From UBA5486 sp036744795 (lineage in GTDB: Bacteria > Bacillota > UBA4882 > UBA10575), in assembly GCA_036744795.1 (NCBI GenBank), contig DAIOHK010000015.1, forward strand, positions 1 to 52,412: 52,412 nt of DNA, given 5' to 3'. A program made the position numbers and the translations under genes. The notes beneath the pieces are model-generated. The model ran no database searches. It was not told the origin of the DNA and worked only from the letters and a program-made list of their open reading frames with translations. Every line of letters starts with the position of its first letter. The stretch's first letter is position 1. Positions 7,982-14,554 of the stretch are shown here, one piece after another.

Positions 7982-8347
7982 CTAAGCAATGGGATTTTGG
8001 ATTAAAGTTGCTACGACAAATACATGACTATGCAAATCTTCTACTGAGGTGGCACCGGTTACTGCATGCACATGGCCGATGTGTACATTATTTTCATCAT
8101 AAATCGGGACCGCTTCTCCGGTGATGATTTCAATCATATGAAAATGATCGCGGAAAAAGTCAGTGTTGGTATTCATTACATGAACATGTCCATTGCAGGA
8201 AGGTTCTGCCTGGCCAGTAACTCCGGCAAAGCGATGGTTATGTCCTAATCCCATTTCACCTTCGGAGGTAGCAACCATTGTACTGCCTAAAAACTCATGG
8301 ACATGGGCTTGATATTGAGTCTGGTCAAACTGGTACTTAGTAGACAA
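7982..8347 (-). CDS. YmaF family histidine-rich protein
   Basis: 121 residues matching the small YmaF family, whose function is unknown. The protein is dominated by repeated His pairs in short beta-like blocks: HVHEF, GHNHRFAGVTG, GHVHV, HFHMIEIITG, HIGHVHAVTG and HSHVF. Such spacing suggests metal binding, which is an inference. Translation starts at a TTG preceded by GGGAGGGG. There is no membrane segment or signal peptide. It lies between a Crp/Fnr regulator gene and a MATE exporter with its own intergenic regions on both sides, so no operon partner is evident. Confidence 0.8.
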   Translation of the reverse strand: MSTKYQFDQTQYQAHVHEFLGSTMVATSEGEMGLGHNHRFAGVTGQAEPSCNGHVHVMNTNTDFFRDHFHMIEIITGEAVPIYDENNVHIGHVHAVTGATSVEDLHSHVFVVATLIQNPIA

Positions 8348-8460
8348 TCAAACCCCTCCCTTTTCTTTTAATGTATTCTAGTTGTAGAGAGGTTGGTGAT
8401 TGTCTACATTTTTTTTATACAATAAGCTTGTGCTTTTATTTTAAGATTGATTATGAGGTT

Positions 8461-8505
8461 TAAGGAATCGCATAATGGATGCCACAAGTAATTATACGAT
8501 TCCTT
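8461..8505. repeat. Second palindromic family, copy M1 (short form)
   Basis: AAGGAATCGCATAAT (8462-8476) pairs with ATTATACGATTCCTT (8491-8505), 14 of 15 positions, around a 14-base spacer. The same end sequence recurs at 10453, 11372, 21690, 32434 and 37917. It lies between the minus-strand crp-like and ymaF-like genes. Confidence 0.65.
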
Positions 8506-8532
8506 CGATTAGTAATTATTGAATTTCCCATT

Positions 8533-9213
8533 TTAAATAATAAGCTCCCGAAGGTCGTTTAATTGTAATATTTTTACGGTGTTTTTATAATAATCAATTA
8601 GACCTTCTTCTTTCATTATTGATAATTCCCTGGAGAGGGATGGGCGTGGGATCCCCAGTAGATCAGCCAATTCTTTCCGATCATAGGGGAGCGTAAGCAC
8701 TAGAGTATTTTGGTGTTTGTATTCTTCCATCAGGAGGTCGGCAATCTTTTCTTTGATCGTTTTGTAGGAGAGAATCTTTACTTTTCGGTTGAGCATCAAT
8801 ATCTTACCGGTTAAGGATTGCAGGAAGTTTTCGAGAAAGAACTCGTTTTCCTTGCACAGCTGTTTAATCCCTGTTTTTGATAGTAACAAGATGATGGAAT
8901 CAGTAATGGAAAGGATAGTGGCAGGGAAACGGTGCTCTTTCGAAAAGACGATGATTTCTCCGAAAATATCTCCTTGATCTAAAATGTCCAGAACAACTAC
9001 TTTTCCGGAGGGGTAGGATTTCTGGATTTGAATATTCCCGGAAAGAATGATGCCCAGCTCTTCACAATTATCATCTTCAATGGCGATTAATTCGCCTTTT
9101 TTATATTCTTTAATTTGATGTTCGATTGTAGTCAGCAGTTTTTCAATATTATTCTTTTCGATTCCCTTGAATAAAGGAGAATTAGTTAAGGTTTGGGTAA
9201 TTTCTACTTTCAA
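8533..9213 (-). CDS. Crp/Fnr family transcriptional regulator
   Basis: 226 residues: an N-terminal cyclic-nucleotide-binding-like beta-roll (about 15-125, with GELIAIEDD and GDIFGEIIVFS), a dimerisation helix, and a C-terminal winged helix with recognition region RKELADLLGIPRPSLSREL (about 177-195). It is the length of typical Crp/Fnr members. There is no N-terminal cysteine cluster, so it is not a classical Fe-S Fnr. It starts at TTG. A perfect inverted repeat GTAACA-AA-TGTTAC lies 21 bases before the start, a likely autoregulatory operator. The divergent iron-sulfur protein gene at 9704 suggests control of a redox or nitrosative-stress function, possibly of the HcpR type; that last step is inference. 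Confidence 0.88.
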   Translation of the reverse strand: MKVEITQTLTNSPLFKGIEKNNIEKLLTTIEHQIKEYKKGELIAIEDDNCEELGIILSGNIQIQKSYPSGKVVVLDILDQGDIFGEIIVFSKEHRFPATILSITDSIILLLSKTGIKQLCKENEFFLENFLQSLTGKILMLNRKVKILSYKTIKEKIADLLMEEYKHQNTLVLTLPYDRKELADLLGIPRPSLSRELSIMKEEGLIDYYKNTVKILQLNDLRELII

Positions 9214-9233
9214 GTTTTAATAACCTTCTTTCC

Positions 9234-9247
9234 GTAACAAATGTTAC
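9234..9247. promoter_or_regulatory. Candidate operator for the Crp/Fnr regulator
   Basis: GTAACAAATGTTAC has six-base arms in perfect inverted symmetry around AA. It sits between the start codon of the Crp/Fnr gene (9213, minus) and its upstream region, where a homodimeric regulator would bind to repress or activate itself. I found no second copy by eye before the ferredoxin-like gene at 9704. Confidence 0.45.
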
Positions 9248-9339
9248 CGACTATCTGGCTAAATTATACTATAGTTGACTTGAGGAAGCAAAAATAAACT
9301 CAGGGCTAAGCGATTTAAAGCACAGCCGGATGAATCGGT

Positions 9340-9388
9340 AAGTAGTCCCCCACCCCAGCAAGCTGGAGGCACGTGAAAGGATGAAAAT
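9340..9388. repeat. Diverged relative of the TAGTC palindrome (form C, copy 1)
   Basis: The sequence begins AAGTAGTCCCCCACCCCAGC and contains the hairpin CCAGC-AA-GCTGG, then ends GAAAGGATGAAAAT. It matches 26266-26314 over about 48 bases with few differences. The start AAGTAGTC and the end GATGAAAAT are shared with copy R6 at 48213, so it appears to be an older branch of the same superfamily. CCGGATGAATCG just upstream (9327-9338) resembles the arm of another degraded copy. Confidence 0.55.
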
Positions 9389-9410
9389 ACAATTTAAGTT
9401 ATAATCTCCG

Positions 9411-9620
9411 CCTGGTCAGAAGTTGTTTCTTGGTTCACGTGAATTTCTTCAAGCATTCTAAAGTTCAGCTCTGGCTGAAATCGGGCACCCGCTTTATAGT
9501 CCATCCTGGACCAAAAGCGGCTCGCGACCTCCTGTCGCTCGACCCAATTTCAGCCTCCGCTTCACTAAGAATGCTAATGAAGAAATCCAATATCACTTGC
9601 AAAACAACATTCTGACCAGG
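9411..9620. repeat. 210-nt multi-helix palindromic element or structured RNA
   Basis: Outer arms CCTGGTCAGAA (9411-9421) and TTCTGACCAGG (9610-9620) are perfectly complementary and continue with GTTGTTT/AAACAAC. Inside lie ATTTCTTC/GAAGAAAT, AGCATTCT/AGAATGCT, GGCTGAAATCGGG/CCCAATTTCAGCC (12 of 13), then two branches: CCGCTTT/AAAGCGG enclosing GTCCA/TGGAC, and GCGAC/GTCGC. TTCAGC/GCTGAA (9464-9479) offers an alternative pairing for one strand. It ends 83 bases before the ferredoxin-like gene. I do not recognise the family. Both a MITE-like element and a cis-acting RNA are possible. Confidence 0.6.
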
Positions 9621-9703
9621 CTGGGTAAAGAATAACGGGGGATTACTCTAGAATGATTAGAGTATTTTCTAGGTATAAAGTATTTTTTAGGAAGGTGATA
9701 AAT

Positions 9704-10453
9704 ATGGTTAGAAAAATTATTCAAATTGATGAAGAAAAATGTAATGGATGCGGTCTTTGTGTTTCTGCTTGTCATGAAGGGGCAATTGAAATTATTGATG
9801 GAAAAGCAAAGCTGGTTAGTGACGAATACTGTGATGGTTTAGGTGATTGCCTGCCAGAATGCCCACAAGATGCGATTAGTATTATTGAGCGAAAGGCAAC
9901 TCCTTACGATGAGGAGAGTGTTAAAAAGCGAAAGGAAGCTTTAGCAGCTGAAAAAAAGAATGAAAATAAAATGGCCTGCGGTTGCCCGGGAAGCTTGGAA
10001 AGATTGATAGAAAAAGGTGAGGAAAAGCAATGTACCTGCGACTCAGGTGCGAAACATGAAAACCAGGTTCATAGCTGTTGTAATTCGGAATTAAAACAAT
10101 GGCCTGTACAACTTGCGCTCCTTAATCCTAAAGCCTCTTATCTAAAAGATTCCAACTTACTAATTGCCGCAGATTGTACGGCCTATGCTTATGGTTCTTT
10201 TCATCAGGATTTTATTAAAGGCCGGATTACTTTGATTGGCTGTCCGAAACTGGATGATAACAATTATTACACAGAGAAATTAGCGGAGATTCTTATTCAA
10301 AGTACACCAAAGAGTATTACTGTGGTCAGGATGGAAGTCCCGTGCTGCGGAGGGTTAGTCCGTGCGGTAAAAGAAGCTATGCTAAGGACAGAGACGATTC
10401 TGCCCTATAATGAAATAGTTATTTCTACAGATGGCCGAATAATTAGCAACTAA
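9704..10453 (+). CDS. Dicluster ferredoxin-like iron-sulfur protein with cysteine-rich extension
   Basis: 249 residues. An N-terminal 2[4Fe-4S] region has CNGCGLCVSACHEG for the first cluster and a modified second motif CDGLGDCLPECP, with five residues between the first two cysteines. A Cys-rich linker follows (ACGCPGS, CTCDSG, SCC), then a C-terminal domain of about 125 residues with conserved-looking blocks SELKQWPVQLALLNP, AADCTAYAYGSFH, GCPKLDD and EVPCCGGL. Proteins of this layout are common in anaerobes and have no settled function that I can name. The ATG at 9704 follows GGAAGGTGATAAAT; a longer frame to 9653 lacks a ribosome site. The divergent Crp/Fnr gene hints at redox control. Confidence 0.8.
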   Translation: MVRKIIQIDEEKCNGCGLCVSACHEGAIEIIDGKAKLVSDEYCDGLGDCLPECPQDAISIIERKATPYDEESVKKRKEALAAEKKNENKMACGCPGSLERLIEKGEEKQCTCDSGAKHENQVHSCCNSELKQWPVQLALLNPKASYLKDSNLLIAADCTAYAYGSFHQDFIKGRITLIGCPKLDDNNYYTEKLAEILIQSTPKSITVVRMEVPCCGGLVRAVKEAMLRTETILPYNEIVISTDGRIISN

Positions 10454-10680
10454 AGGAAATTATATTATTATCTACTGAATTTATTTGACCACAATATATA
10501 GTATTTATCTTTTTAATTGGGCGTTCAATAGGTTGTGGTCAAATCTTTAATCAAGTATAAACTCCTTAAACTAATTTAAGCGCTTGATTTTAACTTGAGG
10601 GGGATTGTCTGATTTCTTAAGACACCCCTTCAATTGTATATTTTGCGGTTAATTTTTAAATAAATTATGTAATTTCTTAA
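10453..10680. repeat. Second palindromic family, copy M2 (long form) with internal hairpins
   Basis: Left end AAGGAAATTATATTATT (10453-10469) and right end AATTATGTAATTTCTTAA (10663-10680) are diverged inverted repeats. Inside are TTTGACCACAA (10484-10494) with TTGTGGTCAAA (10533-10543), a perfect 11-bp pair; AATCAAG (10549-10555) with CTTGATT (10583-10589); and a third stem from TTGAGGGG to CCCCTTCAA. The CCACAATATAT core is shared with copies M4 and M6. The element fills most of the gap between the two iron-sulfur genes. Confidence 0.6.
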
Positions 10681-10733
10681 ACTAAAACAGATTGCAACAG
10701 AGAGTAATCTTAGAAAAAAGGAGGTGTTTAATA

Positions 10734-11354
10734 TTGAATAAACTTCGAAAACTATCCCAGTTACTCTTTTTATGTTTATTTATTCTGCTGATCCTTAAAG
10801 GTAAGATGCAATTATGGATGGTAATCTTTCTAACTGGAGTGGTGGGAGCAATCTTCCTGGGACGCTTTTTTTGTGGCTGGATTTGCCCGATTTATACCAT
10901 AACCGGGACAGTGGAGAAGAACTATCAAAAATTAGGAATTAAAAAGCGGAAAACTCCGGCTTTTCTTAAAAAACCAATCTTCCGTTATTTGATGTTGGGG
11001 GCTTTTTTAGTACTGTTCCTGATTATGATGAAAACAGGAAAGAAATTACCGGTCTTGCCAGCTTTATTGGGAGTAGCAATTATTATCACCTTGTTTTTCC
11101 CCGAATCCCTCTGGCACCGATATTTATGTCCGTATGGTGTGATTCTAACAATTTTTAGTAAGAAGGCAAGAAGATCTTTTTGGGTGGATGAAGAAAAATG
11201 TATTAACTGTGGTCTTTGTACAAAAATCTGTCCGGGAGAAGCAGTTGGCAAGGAGGAGAAGAGTCATCAGATTGACCAAAGATTCTGCCTTGAGTGCCAG
11301 CAATGTATCAGTACCTGCCCGCAAGAAGCTATTGCTTACGATAAGAAAAAATAA
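10734..11354 (+). CDS. Membrane-bound 4Fe-4S protein, NapH/YccM-like
   Basis: 206 residues. Three or four hydrophobic segments (about 8-25, 30-50, 78-98, 103-120) carry the family motifs FCGWICP and CPYGV, then a C-terminal pair of [4Fe-4S] motifs, CINCGLCTKICPG and CLECQQCISTCPQ, on the cytoplasmic side. Related NapH, CcoG and RnfB-like proteins pass electrons from quinones or ferredoxins; the partner here is unknown. The TTG at 10734 is chosen because AAAGGAGGTG lies eight bases upstream; the frame open to 10692 would start with no ribosome site. It is preceded by repeat M2 and followed by repeat M3. Confidence 0.85.
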   Translation: MNKLRKLSQLLFLCLFILLILKGKMQLWMVIFLTGVVGAIFLGRFFCGWICPIYTITGTVEKNYQKLGIKKRKTPAFLKKPIFRYLMLGAFLVLFLIMMKTGKKLPVLPALLGVAIIITLFFPESLWHRYLCPYGVILTIFSKKARRSFWVDEEKCINCGLCTKICPGEAVGKEEKSHQIDQRFCLECQQCISTCPQEAIAYDKKK

Positions 11355-11371
11355 AGCCCAAGAATTATAAG

Positions 11372-11424
11372 TTAAGGAATCGTATAATTGGCTAAATATA
11401 GGCAAAAGTTAATTACGCGATTCT
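11372..11424. repeat. Second palindromic family, copy M3 (short form)
   Basis: TTAAGGAATCGTATAATT (11372-11389) pairs with AATTACGCGATTCT (11411-11424), 12 of 14 positions. Size and end sequence match M1. It lies just upstream of the SCIFF promoter. Confidence 0.6.
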
Positions 11425-11452
11425 CGCAAATAAGGGTTCTCCCTTTTTTACA

Positions 11453-11481
11453 TTGACAAATCCAGTATTAAGTCATATACT
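11453..11481 (+). promoter_or_regulatory. Sigma-A type promoter of the SCIFF gene
   Basis: TTGACA (11453-11458) and TATACT (11476-11481) are separated by exactly 17 bases, a near-consensus housekeeping promoter. The expected transcript starts near 11488 and has a leader of about 85 bases with a TAATGC/GCATTA hairpin (11491-11514). Confidence 0.75.
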
Positions 11482-11572
11482 AAATATGCTTAATGCTTGG
11501 TACGGTGGGCATTAGCAGGCCTACCGGTAACATAAGTTAATGGTGAATCTAGATTAGAATGGAGGGAGAAAT

Positions 11573-11710
11573 TTGAAACACATAAAACCCGTTGTTCTTA
11601 TGAAATTGCAATCTACTGCTAAAACCGGTGGTTGCGGGCGGTGTGCAAATTCATGTCAATCTGCCTGTAAGACCTCTTGCACAGTAGGGAACCAGGTTTG
11701 TGAGAGATGA
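11573..11710 (+). CDS. scfA: SCIFF ranthipeptide precursor (six cysteines in forty-five residues)
   Basis: A TTG-started ORF of exactly 45 residues beginning MKHIKPVVLMKLQS and carrying six cysteines at positions 21, 24, 28, 32, 36 and 43 (CGRCANSCQSACKTSC core, then C43 near the end). This matches the SCIFF family, a ribosomally made peptide found in nearly all Clostridia and cross-linked by a dedicated radical SAM enzyme through thioether bonds. SD GGAGGGAGA precedes the TTG. A near-consensus promoter lies about 90 bases upstream and a terminator immediately follows, so the peptide should be made in excess over its maturase at 11768. The biological role of the peptide remains unclear. Confidence 0.95.
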   Translation: MKHIKPVVLMKLQSTAKTGGCGRCANSCQSACKTSCTVGNQVCER

Positions 11711-11722
11711 CTGTTGGAGTAT

Positions 11723-11752
11723 GGCCCGGGAGACCGGGCCTTTTAATTTTTT
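11723..11752 (+). terminator. Intercistronic terminator between scfA and scfB
   Basis: GGCCCGG (11723-11729) pairs with CCGGGCC (11734-11740) across GAGA, followed by TTTTAATTTTTTAT. It is a strong intrinsic terminator placed between precursor and maturase, so read-through probably sets their ratio. Confidence 0.85.
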
Positions 11753-11767
11753 ATGGATGGTGAGAAA

Positions 11768-13117
11768 ATGAACTGGCATGCTTTCTCTTTTCTAGATCAG
11801 TATTATCTATTTGATACCCCATCTAATTCTTTATTTAATCTTGATCGCCCAACTTTTTTGTTATTGAAGGAAGAATCGGAGCCAGAAAATGCTGATAAAT
11901 ACCGGCAGCTGTTTGCGGCTGAATTTTCACCTGCAATCAGGGATGAAGTAACCAAGGAGATTTCTACCTTAAAACAAGAGGGTTATTTAGCGGAGCGGGA
12001 TCCCTTTCTGGAGAAGCCGGTTTTCAATTTAAAACCTGAGCTCAAGGCGCTCTGCCTTCATTTGGCCCATGATTGTCAATTAAGATGTGTTTATTGTTTT
12101 GCCGGGGGAGGTGCTTTTGGGGGCGATAAAAGTTTAATGTCGCCGGAGGTAGGGCGCGCGGCTATTGATTTCCTTTGTTCATCTTCAGGAGATAAGGATC
12201 ATTTAGAAGCAGATTTTTTTGGTGGCGAACCCCTTCTCAATAAGGAACTCCTTTTCGAACTGGTATTATATGGGGAAGAAAAGGCTGCTTCTCTAGGGAA
12301 AAAAATTCATTTTACCTTAACCACTAATACCCTGGAATTGAACCGGGAGATTCTGGAGTTTTTACGCCGGCACCAGATGGGTCTAGTTCTTAGCCTGGAT
12401 GGACGAGAGACCGTAAATGATCGTATGCGAGGAAAAGGTTCCTACCAGCGGATTATTCCTCGAATTCTGGAAGTTGTCCGGGATTTTCCGGAGATTAATT
12501 ACTATGTACGTGGTACTTACACCCGGTATAATCTTGATTTTAGTGAAGATGTTAAGCATTTTTATGATTTGGGGATGCGTTCTATCTCTGTAGAACCAGT
12601 GGCCTGTAATCCTAAGCTCCCTTATTCGATCCGGGAGGAGGATCTTCCCCAAATCTATGAAGAGTATGACCGCTTGGCTGTTTTCTTTTTAGAAGCACTG
12701 GAAAAAGGAGATCCTTTCAGATTCTTCCATTTTGTAGTGGAATTAGAAAAAGGGCCTTGTTTACCTAAAAGGTTACTGGGTTGCGGGGCGGGTTTTGATT
12801 ATTTGGCTGTAACCCCAAAAGGGGAGCTTTACCCCTGTCACCAGTTTGTTGGGGAGGAACCCTTTAAATTAGGTGATGTTTTTACCGGAATAAAAACTCC
12901 GGAGACCAGGGAGACCTTTGGCCGGGCAAGACTTTACCAAAAGGAAGGTTGCAGCGATTGTTGGGTCAGGTATTATTGTAGTGGAGGCTGTCATGCACAT
13001 GCCTATTTTGCCAATGGTGATATCTTAAAACCGGACCATTTAGCATGTAAGCTTTTAAGAAAAAGGATGGAATGTGCTTTGGGTTTATATGCCATGCAAC
13101 TAAAGAAGAAGTTATGA
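11768..13117 (+). CDS. scfB: Radical SAM SCIFF peptide maturase
   Basis: 449 residues. The radical SAM cluster is CQLRCVYC (cysteines at about 103, 107 and 110 of this reading), and the C-terminal SPASM region has CGAGFDYLAVTPKGELYPC followed by CSDCWVRYYCSGGC and a last cysteine in HLACKL, for the auxiliary Fe-S clusters. The first 90 residues look like a peptide-binding RRE-like domain. The enzyme forms Cys-to-alpha-carbon thioether links in the adjacent SCIFF peptide. The ATG at 11768 is preferred, with GGTGAG four bases upstream; an earlier in-frame ATG at 11753 directly abuts the terminator T-tract and has no SD. Its own terminator lies at 13218. Confidence 0.95.
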   Translation: MNWHAFSFLDQYYLFDTPSNSLFNLDRPTFLLLKEESEPENADKYRQLFAAEFSPAIRDEVTKEISTLKQEGYLAERDPFLEKPVFNLKPELKALCLHLAHDCQLRCVYCFAGGGAFGGDKSLMSPEVGRAAIDFLCSSSGDKDHLEADFFGGEPLLNKELLFELVLYGEEKAASLGKKIHFTLTTNTLELNREILEFLRRHQMGLVLSLDGRETVNDRMRGKGSYQRIIPRILEVVRDFPEINYYVRGTYTRYNLDFSEDVKHFYDLGMRSISVEPVACNPKLPYSIREEDLPQIYEEYDRLAVFFLEALEKGDPFRFFHFVVELEKGPCLPKRLLGCGAGFDYLAVTPKGELYPCHQFVGEEPFKLGDVFTGIKTPETRETFGRARLYQKEGCSDCWVRYYCSGGCHAHAYFANGDILKPDHLACKLLRKRMECALGLYAMQLKKKL

Positions 13118-13217
13118 ACTTGTTTACAGGGGAGCTTTTTTCTCCTAATAAGGGTATGAAACTTGTAACACTTAAATAATTTAAACCGAACTTAATTATT
13201 ATATACAACGTCCCTAT

Positions 13218-13258
13218 AACCCGGTGCTTAATCCTATTGCGCCGGGTTATTTTGTTGT
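13218..13258 (+). terminator. Terminator of scfB
   Basis: AACCCGGTGC (13218-13227) pairs with GCGCCGGGTT (13239-13248), including one G-U pair, followed by ATTTTGTTGT. It ends the SCIFF transcription unit. Confidence 0.8.
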
Positions 13259-13373
13259 TTATTTAAAGTATAGGGGATTTTTAGCTATGCTGATTAATAT
13301 AATTAGGTGCTGGAATGTATAGCAGTGAAGAGAATTGAGGAAGATGGGGATAGGGTTTTTGGAGGGAAAAGTT

Positions 13374-14357
13374 TTGAATTTTGGCCTAATCTTAGTTTTA
13401 GGGTTAATATTAGCTTCGGAATTTGTTAATGGTTGGACAGATTCCCCTAATGCGATTGCCACTGTTGTTTCTACCAAGGCAATGAAACCTAAATGGGCAG
13501 TATTAATGGCGGTGATGGGTAATATAATTGGGGCTTTTTATGGGCGGGAAGTAGCTAAAACCATAGGTACAGGAATTGTCAAACCAGAAGCAATCAACCT
13601 GGTGACAGTGGGGGCAGCGATGGTCGGGATTGTAATTTGGTCGACAGCTGTATCCCTTCTTGGTCTTCCCACCAGTGAGAGTCATGCCTTAGTGGCAGGT
13701 TTAGCAGGTGCAAGTCTGGCAATGGCTGGCCCGGGGGTTTTGATTCTATCTGGATGGAAAAAAGTCTTGATTGGGCTGGTAGTTTCTTCTTTTTTTGGTT
13801 TTGCTGGCGGTTTTGGTACAGCCCGGTTTATCCGGAGTTTTTTCGGTGATTTACCAAAAGAAAAATCTAATCGGGTCTTTAATATTTTGCAGATTATTTC
13901 TGCCGCTGGAATGGCGATTAGCCATGGGAGTAATGATGGGCAGAAATTTATTGGGATTTTCACTTTAGCTCTGGTATTATCAGGTCTGTTACCGACTTTT
14001 GCGGTTCAACCCTGGGTTATTATCCTTTGTTCCTTAGTGATGGGGATTGGGACTTCTGTTGGTGGCTGGAGAATTATTGAGAAGATTGGAACTAAGATGG
14101 TTAAGATTGAGCCGGAACAAGGTTTTGCTGCCCAATCTACAGCTACGGCATTGATTCTATTTGCTTCCAGTTTAGGGGTGCCGCTAAGTACTACGCATAC
14201 GATTAATACTGCAATCATGGGAGCAGGAGCTTCGAAGGGATTTTCCACGATTAATTGGGAGATTGTAAAAGAGTTAGTAATTGCCTGGATCTTAACCTTT
14301 CCGATCTGTGGGGCGATTGGTTTTCTTACCGCACTACTTTTTAAAAGAGTATTATAG
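13374..14357 (+). CDS. pit: Inorganic phosphate transporter, PiT family
   Basis: 327-residue membrane protein of the PiT family, which takes up inorganic phosphate with a cation. The two duplicated signature blocks are present: GWTDSPNAIATVVSTKAM at residues 20-37 and SHGSNDGQKFIGIF in the second half; GLPTSESHAL and GVPLSTTHTI are the paired repeats that mark the inverted topology. About nine or ten hydrophobic segments are visible. TTG at 13374 follows GGAGGGAAAAGT; the frame open to 13335 lacks an SD. No PhoU-like partner (DUF47) adjoins it, which is unusual for PiT genes in Bacillota, and the gene seems to stand alone. Confidence 0.93.
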   Translation: MNFGLILVLGLILASEFVNGWTDSPNAIATVVSTKAMKPKWAVLMAVMGNIIGAFYGREVAKTIGTGIVKPEAINLVTVGAAMVGIVIWSTAVSLLGLPTSESHALVAGLAGASLAMAGPGVLILSGWKKVLIGLVVSSFFGFAGGFGTARFIRSFFGDLPKEKSNRVFNILQIISAAGMAISHGSNDGQKFIGIFTLALVLSGLLPTFAVQPWVIILCSLVMGIGTSVGGWRIIEKIGTKMVKIEPEQGFAAQSTATALILFASSLGVPLSTTHTINTAIMGAGASKGFSTINWEIVKELVIAWILTFPICGAIGFLTALLFKRVL

Positions 14358-14554
14358 AAGCTTGACTTTCCCAACTAGTATTGTAGCGGGTAATATTCTA
14401 CCCTAATTCTTTATAAAATAGCTTAATGCCAATAAGACTTTGAAACAAGGTTAAACTAAAAGCGAGGATATTTAAACTTATGTTTTAAATGTTTGGTATT
14501 GAGAGAATATAGGGGAATATTTTAAGAACGAGGGGAGCGTAAAGCTAGCAGAAG

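Noticed and set aside
9430..9615. A 61-codon ORF inside the structured element
   Set aside because: It lies wholly within the palindromic element, has no ribosome site and a composition unlike a protein.
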